Assembly (NCBI GenBank): GCA_013407085.1 | Contig: JACCGJ010000338.1 | Span: 22,635-86,634 of the forward strand | Origin: Atriophallophorus winterbourni | Lineage: Eukaryota > Platyhelminthes > Trematoda > Plagiorchiida > Microphallidae | DNA length: 64,000 nt | Reading direction: 5' to 3' | Shown: in pieces, positions 32,971-44,656 of the stretch | How the letters are laid out: every line of letters starts with the position of its first letter | Position numbering within the stretch: the first letter of the stretch is position 1 | The notes under the pieces: generated by a model | What the model was told of the DNA's origin: nothing | What the model saw: the letters and a program-made list of their open reading frames with translations, nothing else | The model's database searches: none | Position numbers and translations under genes: made by a program

Positions 32971-33970
32971 NNNNNNNNNNNNNNNNNNNNNNNNNNNNNN
33001 NNNNNNNNNNNNNNNNNNNNNNNNNNNNNNNNNNNNNNNNNNNNNNNNNNNNNNNNNNNNNNNNNNNNNNNNNNNNNNNNNNNNNNNNNNNNNNNNNNNN
33101 NNNNNNNNNNNNNNNNNNNNNNNNNNNNNNNNNNNNNNNNNNNNNNNNNNNNNNNNNNNNNNNNNNNNNNNNNNNNNNNNNNNNNNNNNNNNNNNNNNNN
33201 NNNNNNNNNNNNNNNNNNNNNNNNNNNNNNNNNNNNNNNNNNNNNNNNNNNNNNNNNNNNNNNNNNNNNNNNNNNNNNNNNNNNNNNNNNNNNNNNNNNN
33301 NNNNNNNNNNNNNNNNNNNNNNNNNNNNNNNNNNNNNNNNNNNNNNNNNNNNNNNNNNNNNNNNNNNNNNNNNNNNNNNNNNNNNNNNNNNNNNNNNNNN
33401 NNNNNNNNNNNNNNNNNNNNNNNNNNNNNNNNNNNNNNNNNNNNNNNNNNNNNNNNNNNNNNNNNNNNNNNNNNNNNNNNNNNNNNNNNNNNNNNNNNNN
33501 NNNNNNNNNNNNNNNNNNNNNNNNNNNNNNNNNNNNNNNNNNNNNNNNNNNNNNNNNNNNNNNNNNNNNNNNNNNNNNNNNNNNNNNNNNNNNNNNNNNN
33601 NNNNNNNNNNNNNNNNNNNNNNNNNNNNNNNNNNNNNNNNNNNNNNNNNNNNNNNNNNNNNNNNNNNNNNNNNNNNNNNNNNNNNNNNNNNNNNNNNNNN
33701 NNNNNNNNNNNNNNNNNNNNNNNNNNNNNNNNNNNNNNNNNNNNNNNNNNNNNNNNNNNNNNNNNNNNNNNNNNNNNNNNNNNNNNNNNNNNNNNNNNNN
33801 NNNNNNNNNNNNNNNNNNNNNNNNNNNNNNNNNNNNNNNNNNNNNNNNNNNNNNNNNNNNNNNNNNNNNNNNNNNNNNNNNNNNNNNNNNNNNNNNNNNN
33901 NNNNNNNNNNNNNNNNNNNNNNNNNNNNNNNNNNNNNNNNNNNNNNNNNNNNNNNNNNNNNNNNNNNNNN
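32971..33970. other. Assembly gap, exactly 1000 N
   Basis: Round-number N run; the true length is unknown. Any open frame reported across it is meaningless. Confidence 0.99.
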
Positions 33971-36100
33971 TTTGGGCAGTTTCGAAAAAATGTGAACGCG
34001 AGTATACGCTGGAAAGAAGAGAAGGGTGCAGTATCAATGAGTACAATATGAATGAAGTTAAAAATTGCGCAGTATATTGAAAAAGTGGAGATCAAGGCGC
34101 TCCTTAAAAATGCTAAGAGAGGGGGCGGAATTAACTGATGGGGGTAGGGAGTTCCAGGTGCGAGGGACTCGAAGCGCGAAAAAATTGCTTCGGCATTCAA
34201 GTTGGCTGTACTGATGGGATAACTTGAGGTGGTGTCCGCGATTCCCGGAAGGTGGGGCCAACGACAGCATCCCGCTGCACGGGTGTCCATCCTCCGTCAA
34301 AATGCGGTAAGTCAAAATCATATCGCCGCGAATGCGACGGTACTTGGTGGAGAAGAGATTAAGCACTTGGAGTCGAGCTTCGTAGCTCGTGTAACGCAAA
34401 CCCTTGACTAACTTCGTAGCTCGTCGTTGGGGCTGCTCCATGATGTGTTGATCGCGCTTTAACCATGGATTCCAGACGGAAGCTGCATATTCCAAGTGTG
34501 GTCGAACATACGCATTCAATAGGTGCTAGGTCAAACGAACCGAACGCTCTTCTGAGAAGTCCAACATTCCGGTTCGCCACGGTGGATGCCTGGGCGCACT
34601 GAGCAGAACAACCCACATCGTCTTGCGTCAACACGCCGAGGTCTTTCTCCTGCTTGCAGAACTGTAAGCGAGTTCCACCTAGAGAGTGCACGGGATCTCC
34701 TCGCCGACGCACCAATAGTACGCGACATTTGTCCGTGTTGAACGGGAGATTATTACAAGCGGCCCAGCACTGTAATGAGGTGAGGTCCGACTGTAGATCT
34801 CTGTTGTCCGTGGGTGAGCGGATGACGCGCCATAATTTTATGTCATCGGCAAATAGAAGGAGTGGAGATGTCACATATTTTGTAATATCGTTGATAAACA
34901 ACAAAAACAAACGCGGACCAAGAACGGATCCTTGGGGTACGCCGCAGTAAACTGGGAAAGGTTCGGAGAGCTCATCCCTGACTCGTACACGCAGAGATCT
35001 GGGACCAAGAAATGCTGCCATCCATGTTAACAGCGGAGGACCTATTCCAATTGCTCGTAATTTCTCAAGGAGTATCGCATGATCAACTCTGACAAACGCC
35101 TTGGAGAAGTCTAAATATATGACGTTTACACCATACCCTTCATCAGCGGCTTTGGTCCAATGGTCCTTGGCGAATAGTAAGTTAGAAGTGCAAGATCGAC
35201 TCCGCCTAAAACCATGCTGCCCCGCTGTGAGTACATTCGAGCGCTCCATCACAGTCATGATGTGATCGGCGATAATTGATTCCATCACCTTCGAGAGGAC
35301 AGGAAGCAACGTGACCGGGCGATAATTTGCTGGGTCACTGCGGTTGCCACTTTTAAAAAGTGGGGTGATGATTCCGTCTTTCCAGCCATCTGGGACTTCG
35401 GAGGCATCCAATAAACGCTGGAAGTAGTGAGCTAGAGGTTCAGAAAGCTGATCGGCAACCGCCTGCAATGCTTTCGGTGTAATACCGTCGATTCCCGGGG
35501 ACGAGTTGGTGCGCAGTTGCAAAATTTTGTTTCGGACGGCCGAAGGGGTAAAATCAACACTTGAAATAAGAAAAGAGGATGAAAAAGGAGGAAGAGAGAT
35601 ATGAGGAGACACCGAAGATCCTTGAAATATTGGCATATAATGTTCCTTCAAAGCATTTGCAGCTTCCTTTGTGGTAGTCGTGTTGCCGTGCTTGGTGGTA
35701 AGCGAAGGGATACCAGTACGAACTTTCTGTTTGTTGTTGATAAACTGGTAGAGTAACTTTTTATAATCTAAAAATTTAGCAGTGAGCTTAGTTTGGCTAG
35801 ATAACTTGTCGTGACGCAGTAATGCTGTGCAATGATTTCGAAGCATACGGTATTGTTCCCAATCGGAGTGAGCTCGACTTACTCTAAAGTTTTGCCAGGC
35901 CTCGTTCCTGCTGTGTATCCACTTTCTAGTTCTGCTGCGGATGTATGACTTAGATCCCTCAGGTCTAGTCGGCACGGAAAATGAACAACGAGCTTGCAGT
36001 AATTGCCATCCAGTGACGAACTTGGACCAGGTGTCGGTAGACGCACCGACGCACCTATTCTTGCATAGCATTTAGGGGGAGTATTCAAGAAAAAGCTTAC
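33971..36100 (-). pseudogene. CR1-type LINE: linker, reverse transcriptase and C-terminal domain
   Basis: Minus strand. 36,071 to about 34,530 encodes the region before the RT (IRSRTRKWIHSRNEAWQNF), then the RT with NSSPGIDGI, FKSGNRSDPANYRPVTLLP, GFRRSRSC, YLDFSKAF, GVPQGSVLGP and the catalytic LFADDIKL (residue about 404). One frameshift near 34,530 moves the C-terminal part (EYAASVWNPW, RRIRGDMILTYRI, VPRTWNSLPPSV) to the frame 34,519-34,058. The endonuclease is missing: the 5' end is truncated where it meets the Gypsy remnant at about 36,100. The 3' UTR runs into the N gap. Apart from the frameshift it is well preserved, so fairly young. Confidence 0.9.
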
Positions 36101-36101
36101 C

Positions 36102-37362
36102 CTAGATGCGGTCCAAACCGTTCTTAAAACTCGCGACAGAACTGCATTCGGGAGACAGATTTTCGAACAAAGCAGGTGGGTCTACATTTGCAGCATGGAG
36201 AGAGCATAGCGAAAAGGTCGACTTTTGACCTGAGAATGGGATCACAACTCCTTCATGGAGAGCTAGAAAGTCGTGTCCAAGTAGCACGTCTGAACATAAA
36301 TCGAGTAATATCGAAAGCTTGACGTTAGGGTAGCGATTACCTTGATGAATTATCGAAACAAAGCAGTGCCCATCGGTAGTGCTGGTTAGGCAGGTAGAAG
36401 CCATTGTGATTTGAGTTCGAGATATCGTAATGGGCCACTTATGCTTCTGAACAATGACTTTGGATGCATAACTTTCAGAGCTCCCGGTATCGACAAGTGC
36501 GTGCAGTGTAACTCCATTAACAGAAAGTGGTGTGACTGCTTTATATAATGACTGTGGTGCTGCAGCAATCGTAACAGCTGATAGAGTACTATCAACCACA
36601 GCCGTAGCCGGTTTCTACCGGGAAGATCGACACACACGCTGGAAGTGACCTTTCTTCCCACCTAATTTGCATAGAGCATCTCTTGCTGGACATTTAGTGC
36701 GTGGATGTCGTGTATAACCGCAGAAAAAGCAACTCTGACTACTTACAACAAATGCGGTCTCATGAGACGTGCTGGATTTCTCCACATGATCAGGCACTGG
36801 TTGCTTTGAGACATTACAGGTTGATGAAGGTGCATTATCATAGACCACTGACTGTTGATGGGCCATCTCCAACTGCTGAAAAAGCTGAAATGCCGTTTTC
36901 AGATCTAGTGATTTTTGTTCAAGCAAGCGTTACCGAGTATGGTTGGATTGCAAGCCGCGGATAAAAGCATCTTGAATTAGTTCGTCTTGGTATTGCTCAG
37001 CACTCACTGATTTCAGATTACAGTCTTTAGCTAGGGACTTCAGAGTTTGCAGAAACTGCTCTAAACTTTGACCGCTTTCTTGTCTGGATGTTGATAATAC
37101 ATGGCGAGCAAAGATTTCACTTTTCGGCTGAACGTATAGATTTTCCAGTATGCTCAACGCCTCCTCAAACGTTCGGCTTTCATTGATGTGTTTGAAAACA
37201 GATGGAGAGACGTAATTTACTAGTGTCGAGCTTGTTCGGATTCAGGGAATCGATTGATGAGAGAAAGTTCGTAAATGTTTTATACCAGTGTTGCCAGTGG
37301 TCTCCAGCATCCGGTGAATGAGGATCAATGTCGAATCGGTCCGGTTTGAGAAAACGATCCAT
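36102..37362 (-). pseudogene. Ty3/Gypsy gag and protease remnant, interrupted by CR1
   Basis: Minus strand, start MDRFLKPDRFDID at 37,362. The capsid-like region (HWQHWYKTF, GQSLEQFLQTLKSLAKDC, ELIQDAFIRGLQS) contains a frameshift near 37,190 and a stop near 36,928. A zinc knuckle CFFCGYTRHPRTKC follows, with a second one missing its second Cys (CKLGGKKGHFQRVC). The protease has LVDTGSSESY and LLGHDFL. Pol should follow, but the sequence changes to CR1 at about 36,100. A TATATAAACG near 37,490 may be promoter. No LTR found. Confidence 0.8.
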
Positions 37363-37560
37363 TGATAACAAGTTGTTTAAATTGTGGTGAATTGATTTTA
37401 GAGAACCCAACAAGTAGAAAGTAAGAAGATCCGAGATTTGGGCTTTAAACAAGTTGTTGATGCAATATACGGCTGAAAACGGAGAGGGATGCGTTTATAT
37501 ATGGTCACGAGTTTATAATATAAAACGACAGTGCAAGACAAACAGACAACGATATACGAC

Positions 37561-37650
37561 AGTATGAAAGCACAAGCCTGATCCAGGCAAAGTGCCGTAC
37601 AGTCACAGACTGCACGTGGGCTAGGATACTGTCAGGTTGCCCAGGCCTAT
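37561..37650 (+). repeat. Family X repeat, core
   Basis: TATGAAAGCACAAGCCTGAT to GTTGCCCAGGCCTATATG, the copy closest to consensus. It is the only one outside the first 15 kb and has no long arm. Confidence 0.6.
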
Positions 37651-38584
37651 ATGCAGAAAGTAATACGGATTTATCATTCTCCAAGGATGTTATGGTGACG
37701 CGCAATAGTCTAGGCTCGCCACTATGTACTGATTTAAGATGACTGGACAAACATACAATGTCCTCAGCCTCTGCAGAAACCTTCATTTAGTCTCTTATCG
37801 TCCGCTACTGTTGTGCATTTTGCGACTGGCGAGTTTTGAAACAAGGCGAATTCGCCTCTGGCACATTGGTGCATATCACGGTTAGCGCCTCTTTGCAACG
37901 GGAGCTTGCTTCTGTGGCCACTCTCTTCACTGCTGAGAACTTGGCACGAGTGTGGCTTCTGAAATCCGCGAAATTGACTGAATGGTTGTTAACGTAGAAC
38001 CAGTGCAGATCCCCGCAGAAGCACAAGATGTAGCGAATGTCGAAATAGGCAAGCTTACTTGTTATACACCGTTAGAAACTGCTGGAGTATTGCATAGGAA
38101 TAGAGAAGAGAACTTGGATTCAAGATTATCCAAGCGCCATTGTTGTGTTTCGAAGGTCTTCTCATATTCATCGATCAGGCTGATCATATAAGTGGAGTTT
38201 CTAGGTATATCGCGCAAAACCACAATTTGTTTTCATCAAGAAAATGTTCTATGAGTTCCTTATTTAATAACCCAGAACTTTGAAGATGGTACGAACTGGA
38301 GCAATTGCTGCATTCTATGCCATCTTTGACGGAACGGGAACATTGGTTTTTACCACAAGTAAACTTATTCTCGTCAGTTTATCTGTGTTCGTTCCGGTTG
38401 TTTTTTCCCATTCAGAAGACCGAGGGATGCCACTACACAGATTCATAATTGAAAGGTTTAACAAATAAATTAAAAAATTATCACGTTGGAACAGCATTTG
38501 TTGAGGCATTCTGACTTGAACCCCTGCACGATGTAGTGGCGGTCCTCTTCTCACAGGGATTGCCTTGTCAGCAGAAGTCCACCT
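37651..38584. other. No gene seen; left flank of the LTR element
   Basis: Unique-looking. Not homologous to 17.6-18.6 kb, which flanks copy A at the equivalent side. Confidence 0.5.
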
Positions 38585-38773
38585 GTTAGGAGGGTAACCT
38601 CCGAATGTTCATTATGTAATAGTTTACAGTTTACATAAAACCTCTTTTCCCTCTTTCAGCTTGCCATTGGTGTTTTGTACTTCAGCAATAAACTTCCATT
38701 CAATCACTCGTGCTTCCGTCTGAACCAGTCTGTTTGCGAATCTAGAGTTTTCCCGTGACTGTGAAACATAACA
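38585..38773 (+). repeat. 5' LTR, 189 bp
   Basis: TGTTAGGAGGGTAACC to GTGAAACATAACA. Followed at once by ATTTGGCGACGGGGTA, the expected primer-binding position; I could not match a tRNA with certainty. Confidence 0.92.
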
Positions 38774-38807
38774 ATTTGGCGACGGGGTATTACTGAATCC
38801 ACATACA

Positions 38808-41534
38808 ATGTCTATACCAGTAGAAGATGTAACAAAGCTTCTTCGCGATCAACAGGCGCTGTTTGAACAAAGTCAAATGCGCATGATCGAATTACTCACA
38901 CAACGTCTAAGCTCTATAGCAACGGTTGGATCGTCTCATGTGCAGTCTGAAACAATAGATTCTGTATCTGCTACCATCACTGAGTTTCATTACGAACCTT
39001 CATCGGGACAAACATTCGATGCCTGGTACAAGCGCTGGGAGGACACCTTTCAGCATGAGCTCAGCAGCAAGGATCCAGCCTGGAAAGCACGTTTACTGGT
39101 TAGGAAGCTTAGCACGGTTGAACATGAACGTTTTACCAATTTTATCTTGCCGAAACAACCCAAAGATCTCACCTTTGAGGAAACGGTAGCTCAGCTCCGT
39201 GAAATATTCGGCGACCAAGCTTCATTGTTCAATCTTCGATACAACTGTCTGAAGTTATCCAAGACAGCTACCGACGACTATGTCACATTTGCAGGAATCG
39301 TTAACCGAGAGTGCGAAAGGTTCCAGTTGAAATCACTGACCGAAGATCAGTTCAAATGCCTCATATTTGTTGCTGGTCTCTCCTCTCAGAATGATTCAGA
39401 CATCCGTATGCGGTTGCTGTCCAAATTGGACCAAAATCCTAATATGACTGTTCAAGATCTAACCATCGAATGTCAACGTCTGCTAAATCTTAAGCACGAT
39501 ACTGCGATGGTGCAGCAATCAGCTCAGCCATCAACTTTGGTCCAGAAGGTGAAACAAGCCTCATTCTCACATCCAAAAAAGCCCCCAACACCATGTTGGT
39601 CGTGTGGTGAATGGCATTTCAAACGGTTTTGTTCATTTAAAAAGCACCAATGCCAGACATGCAATCGCAGAGGTCACAAGGAAGGATTCTGTCCTCCGAA
39701 CAGTAATGATGATAAGAAGATTCGTCATCCGCGAAAACGGATTTTACAAAAGTCTACATTTTCAAAGCGTCCTCAGTCTAACTCAGTGTACGCTACTTTT
39801 AAAGTTGATTTCGAATCTCGCCGACGATTCATCACTGTATGTATAAATCAGACGCCAGTACGCCTGCAGTTGGATACTGCCTCTGACATAACTATAATCT
39901 CACATGCTACTTGGGATCTTATCGGAAAACCTTCCGTATGCCCCACTGAACATTGTGCTCAAGATGCTTCAGGAAATCCCCTACAGATATCTGGTGAGCT
40001 AAATTGTGACGTCTCCTTCAGAGATGCAAAATTCACCGGAACTTGTTATCTGACAGAGCATGTGCAGCTAAACTTACTTGGTCTCGATTGGATGGAAAAA
40101 CTAAATTTGTGGAATTTACCTCTCAATTCTGTGTGCAATAGCGTCTCTCTTGCTCATACAGCAAACTCTAAACGATGCTTCACAGATCGCATAATGTCCA
40201 CCTTCAGTTCAGTTTTCCAACCCGGTTTAGGCTGCTGTACTAAATTCAAAGCAACTCTCAAGCTTTTACCCAATGCTCATCCAGTATTTCGACCCAAGCG
40301 TCCAGTCCCTTATGCCGCTCTTGAGACTGTAAATAAGGAGTTGGATCGACTACAACAATCTGGAGTTATTGATCCTGTCAGTTACTCTTCATGGGCTGCT
40401 CCTATAGTTGTTGTTCAGAAATCTAATGGATCCGTACGTATTTGTGCCGATTATTCTACAGGACTCAATAATGCTCTGCATTCTCATCAATATCCACTCC
40501 CAATTCCCGAAGATCTATTCACACGTCTAAACGGCGGAACATGTTTTGCGAAACTTGATTTGTCGGATGCATATCTTCAAATTGAAGTTGCGGATGAATG
40601 CAAAGAACTACTGACCATAAATTCGCACAAAGGACTCTTCCGCTACAATCGTCTACCTTTTGGTGTGAAATCAGCTCCGGCCATATTTCAACAGATTATG
40701 GATACAATGCTGACCGGTTTGTCGGGTACTGCTGCTTACCTAGATGACATAATCATCTGTGGATCGAACAATAACGAGCTCATGGATCGCATATCTTGTG
40801 TTCTCGAGCGTATTCGCGACTACGGATTTCGTCTTCGTAGCGACAAATGTGAATTCTTTTTGTCTTCTATAAAATACCTCGGTTTCATTTTCGACGCACA
40901 TGGTCGCCGTCCCGATCCAAATAACGTTATTGCTATCCGCAGTATGCCTCCTCCCAATAATATAAACGATCTCCGTTCTTTCTTGAGACTTATCAGTCAT
41001 TATAGTGCATTCTTACCTGAGATGCATCGTGTACGCACACCCCTCAACCAACTTTTGAAAAAAGACGCACCATGGTTTTGGTCAAAGGTTTGTCAAGTAG
41101 CTTTCGATAAATTGAAATCTTTGCTTTACTCGGATTTGCTCTTAACGCACTTTAACCCATCAATGGAAATTGTTGTCACCACCGATGCTTCAAGCCACGG
41201 TATAGGTGCTGTCATTTCTCATGTTTTTCCTGATGGAAGTGAAAAGGCTATCATTCATGCCGCCAGATCCCTCACTCCTGCAGAGGTCAATTATGGACAA
41301 ATTGAGAAAGAAGCTTTGGCAATCATTTTTGCTGTTAAAAGATTCCACAAAATGCTATACGGATATCATTTCACTCTTGTGACAGATCACAAACCACTTT
41401 TGAGCGTGTTCGGTTCCAAAAAGGGTATACCGGTTTACACAGCCAATAGACTGCAACGATGGGCCACTATCCTTCTCGGATATGATTTTACAATCAAATA
41501 TATATCGACCAAGATGCTCTATCCAGACTCATAG
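38808..41534 (+). CDS. Gag-protease-RT-RNase H polyprotein of the LTR element
   Basis: 908 residues. The capsid-like part ends in two zinc knuckles at about 262-295: CWSCGEWHFKRFC (CX2CX3HX4C, one residue shorter than standard, reminiscent of the unusual CsRn1 gag box) and CQTCNRRGHKEGFC. The protease has LDTASDITIIS (about 355) and LLGLDWM. The RT has KLDLSDAYLQI, FGVKSAPAIFQ and the catalytic YLDD (about 643). RNase H has TTDASSHGIG (about 790) and TDHKPL. One open frame covers gag and pol with no frameshift between them. It ends early at 41,534, where a small deletion after YISTK shifts the frame before the integrase. Confidence 0.92.
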   Translation: MSIPVEDVTKLLRDQQALFEQSQMRMIELLTQRLSSIATVGSSHVQSETIDSVSATITEFHYEPSSGQTFDAWYKRWEDTFQHELSSKDPAWKARLLVRKLSTVEHERFTNFILPKQPKDLTFEETVAQLREIFGDQASLFNLRYNCLKLSKTATDDYVTFAGIVNRECERFQLKSLTEDQFKCLIFVAGLSSQNDSDIRMRLLSKLDQNPNMTVQDLTIECQRLLNLKHDTAMVQQSAQPSTLVQKVKQASFSHPKKPPTPCWSCGEWHFKRFCSFKKHQCQTCNRRGHKEGFCPPNSNDDKKIRHPRKRILQKSTFSKRPQSNSVYATFKVDFESRRRFITVCINQTPVRLQLDTASDITIISHATWDLIGKPSVCPTEHCAQDASGNPLQISGELNCDVSFRDAKFTGTCYLTEHVQLNLLGLDWMEKLNLWNLPLNSVCNSVSLAHTANSKRCFTDRIMSTFSSVFQPGLGCCTKFKATLKLLPNAHPVFRPKRPVPYAALETVNKELDRLQQSGVIDPVSYSSWAAPIVVVQKSNGSVRICADYSTGLNNALHSHQYPLPIPEDLFTRLNGGTCFAKLDLSDAYLQIEVADECKELLTINSHKGLFRYNRLPFGVKSAPAIFQQIMDTMLTGLSGTAAYLDDIIICGSNNNELMDRISCVLERIRDYGFRLRSDKCEFFLSSIKYLGFIFDAHGRRPDPNNVIAIRSMPPPNNINDLRSFLRLISHYSAFLPEMHRVRTPLNQLLKKDAPWFWSKVCQVAFDKLKSLLYSDLLLTHFNPSMEIVVTTDASSHGIGAVISHVFPDGSEKAIIHAARSLTPAEVNYGQIEKEALAIIFAVKRFHKMLYGYHFTLVTDHKPLLSVFGSKKGIPVYTANRLQRWATILLGYDFTIKYISTKMLYPDS

Positions 41535-42694
41535 ACTCCCACCACCTACCAAATGAAGATGCGGTTATCGCTTCAATCACTCTTGAATCAGAAGTCAGCA
41601 GTGTGCTCACTACATCAATCCGTGCGCTTCCAGTCACTTCAGCCATGGTTTGTGAAGCTACTGCCCATGATCCACTACTTCACCGAGTCCTCGAACATAT
41701 CCGTACCAATTGGCCGTCACAGTGCCCTGATGCCCAACTCATGCCTTTTTACCAACGCCGTTGTTCTTTGTCAGAAGTCAATGGTTGTATATTGTTTGCT
41801 CATCGCGTGGTTGTGCCCGCCCAATTGCAGCGAAAAGTTTTGGTTCAGTTTCATAACGGACATCCAGGTATTAATCGCATGAAGGCACTAGCGCGAAGTT
41901 ATGTTTATTGGCCTGGATTGGATCAGCAGATTTCAGATTTAGTACGCAATTGTTCTAAGTGTCAATTGTCAGCAAAATCTCCACCCAAATCAGTTTTGTT
42001 TTCTTGGCCTCCACCTCAATCTCCCTGGTCACGTTTGCATATCGACTTTGCAGGACCAATAGATGGTCAACAGTACTTAATCCTTGTCGATGCCTACAGC
42101 AAATGGCCCGAAATATTTCCCATGGACCGTATAACATCTGAAGCCACCATCATGAAACTTCGTCATATTTTCAGTCGTTTCGGCGTTCCAGACATTTTGG
42201 TGTCAGATAACGGTACTGCTTTTACCTCCGCAATTTTTGCCGAGTTCTGTCAACTCAACAACATACAACACATCCGTTCACCGCCTTATCACCCGCAATC
42301 CAACGGGCAGGCAGAACGTTTTGTTGACACATTTAAGCGAGCCATCTCTAAACTCAGGGGAGAGGAGACCATACAAGAAATCATAGAAACATTCCTGATT
42401 AACTATAGAGCAACTAGAAACCCAAACGTTCCGAATAACTGTTCTCCAGCGGAAGCTTTAATGAACAGAAAGTTACGTTTGCCAATTGATGCAATATACC
42501 CGGTTGCACCAAAAACTATCACTAGGAACACTGCGATGCAAGAACGATTCAATCGTCGTCACAATGCAAAAAAGCGAGTGTTTTCACCTGGTCAGGTCGT
42601 ACTTGCGAAGGATTATCGTGGAGGTGTTGAGAAATGGACACAAGGTCGTATTCTACGCCGTTCCGGTAATGTAACTTACGACGTCGACGTTTAG
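41535..42694 (+). CDS. Integrase part of the LTR polyprotein, shifted frame
   Basis: Continues from the shift without its own start codon. A zinc-binding HNGHPG ... CSKC region and the catalytic triad D (HIDFAGP), D (VSDNGTAF), E (GQAERFVD) are intact, followed by a C-terminal SPGQVVLAKDY segment. It stops at a TAG after TYDVDV; the same frame resumes with VWVRHANQL, so the stop is a point lesion. Confidence 0.9.
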
Positions 42695-42960
42695 TCTTCA
42701 GTCTGGGTTCGGCATGCCAATCAATTATTACCCTCAAATGTGCATACGATGAACAGTCCTAGAGACAATGTTCCACTTGACATTCTCCTCGACACATTCG
42801 AACTACGTCCGTCTACAAATGTTGCCGCCTCTCCGGCAACTCCTGATTTACGAAATCTTTGTACTCCACGAAGATGGACTGATCGTGTCCGGCATCCCGT
42901 TGCTCACATGCAAAACGACCCAAGGCAACGTTCATACAAGGCAAGAACTCAAAGGGGAGG
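42695..42960 (+). pseudogene. C-terminal pol tail and polypurine tract
   Basis: In-frame continuation after the TAG (VWVRHANQLLPSN ... TDRVRH). The AAAGGGGAGG tract directly before the 3' LTR is the expected plus-strand primer. Confidence 0.7.
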
Positions 42961-43154
42961 TGTTAGGAGGGTAACCTCCGAATGTTCATTATGTAATAGT
43001 TTACAGTTTACATAAAACCTCTTTTCCCTCTTTCAGCTTGCCATTGGTGCTTTTGTACTTCAGCAATAAACTTCCATTTCAAATCACTCGTGCTTCCGTC
43101 TGAACCAGTCTGTTTGCGAATCTAGAGTTTTCCCGTGACTGTGAAAACATAACA
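42961..43154 (+). repeat. 3' LTR, 194 bp
   Basis: Same as the 5' LTR apart from five extra single bases, four of them in A or T runs. Confidence 0.92.
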
Positions 43155-44204
43155 GGTACAATGTCCAGCAACTTCAACTGGACAAATCATGCGACGTCTC
43201 AGTTCATAAAATTTTACCGGTTTTCACTATAATCTCCGCCTTCGTTCTCTTTATCCATCCCTCAAAACGTAGTTAAACGTTTTTCCGTATTGTTCCGCAC
43301 CTCCTTTAAGCACTCCCACCATTTTTTCAAATGTTCTGGATAAGGATTTACAGCTACTCAAAAGAGGTATTAAGGTTATTACAAGTTTAAGCCGCGTATC
43401 CTCGGATTTAATTCGAGACACGATCGTCGATTCAGTGAATAAGACGACTGATCAAAGTCATCTCATCTGATGATGCACATTCACTGCCAAACATCCGTAT
43501 TGCCTGCAGGTAATTCGCCTCTACCCGAAGTTAACATTTTCTTCGTTATTCAAGAAACGAAAACTTCAGAAATTCACTTGTCCTTTACTTGACTCGACAC
43601 CTGGTTAACCGATCAAACGCTGTTCATCATTTAAATCGGCGACTGACAATTTGAAACCTGGTGTAAAGTGTTCTTAGTGATTTTTTCTTAATTTTGTGTG
43701 TTTAATTTATTTTGGTTGCTGAGAATTCGTGCACATGAATAAAGGTATTTTGTTCCTCAATGTAATGGAAGCGAAACGTTACCAATAAACTACTCTCACC
43801 GATTCATTACAAACTTTTTTTCATGATTATTTTGTTCCTCTTCTTCATAAACAGCTGATTGGTTACTCTGCTCAGCTGATACTCTTCGCTAACGTTCCAA
43901 AACTCAAATGTAAATAGGAACATTGTATCACAAATTAACAATATGAAACAGGAGGATAGAAACTAAAAAATACAAGCATGAGTTCACAAATGTTCATTCG
44001 GTTAATTCCTGACAGTTGTAGAAAAAGATGGCAACATTACTCGGAAAGGGAATATGAGTAGAATACAATGGATTATTAGAAACCAGGAGTTCGCCAAAAG
44101 CGGTCGTACATTTAGCGAAATAACACACCGGGGAGGGGGGTACGAGCGTAGATCACGGAAAACCGCTGAGCAAAGACCGATACGCTGGAATACGCTTGGC
44201 GTGC

Positions 44205-44656
44205 TCAATCTTGTGCACTCGATCGGGTAACTGAACTGTCACAGCAGCCACGTCCAGATTTTCGAGCACTTTTGTTGAAACTGTTTGTGGTGTAGGCTCT
44301 GGAACGTAGCTGCACCGGGCTTGGGTCACGTTCGAAGACGAGTTGTGCTAGTGATCCATGACAAGCTTTGCGTTTGAACGCTCCGTTTGAGTCCCCATTG
44401 GAGGTGACCACCTTAGCTGGAGAACACGCCGTGGAGCGAAATAGGCTGGGATTTGAGCGGATCGTCTCGGACGGTGTGTCTGTAGCCAAACAGAAAAATT
44501 GCCGCAGTGTCCCCGAGTCGAAACAATGCAGTCGATTCAGGAGTTTCAGTGCTTGTGCATATAGGCTGGAATCGGATGAATGATTATTCGCACAAACGCT
44601 TTCCAGTTCTGAAAGCGCCTCCAAGTAGCTCGTTGAAAAGTGACAAGGATATGCAT
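44205..44656 (-). CDS. Nuclear receptor-like gene, last exon (copy B)
   Basis: Same protein as 19,636-20,087. Six base changes, all silent (two Ala, two Leu, one Arg and one Glu codon). The acceptor reads CCGGTAG here instead of CCGGAAG, still AG. Silent-only change across the whole inferred exon, including its first codon, is the best evidence that the exon limits are right. Confidence 0.65.

Larger units (their letters stand above)
38585..43154 (+). mobile_element. CsRn1-like Ty3/Gypsy LTR retrotransposon, nearly complete
   Basis: 4,570 bp with two LTRs (TG..CA), gag-pol and a purine tract. Only two coding lesions are visible: a small out-of-frame deletion near 41,525 and a stop at 42,692. 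The LTRs differ by five single-base indels and no substitution, so the insertion is recent. Flanks CCACC and GGTAC do not match, so no target duplication. The right edge is exactly where copy B begins. Confidence 0.93.

Noticed and set aside
32863..34290. Long minus-strand open frames across the N run
   Set aside because: They exist only because N is read as open; the gap has no sequence.
38808..42694. Host aspartic protease or virus gene
   Set aside because: Domain order, LTRs, purine tract and zinc knuckles identify an LTR retrotransposon; no envelope gene is present.
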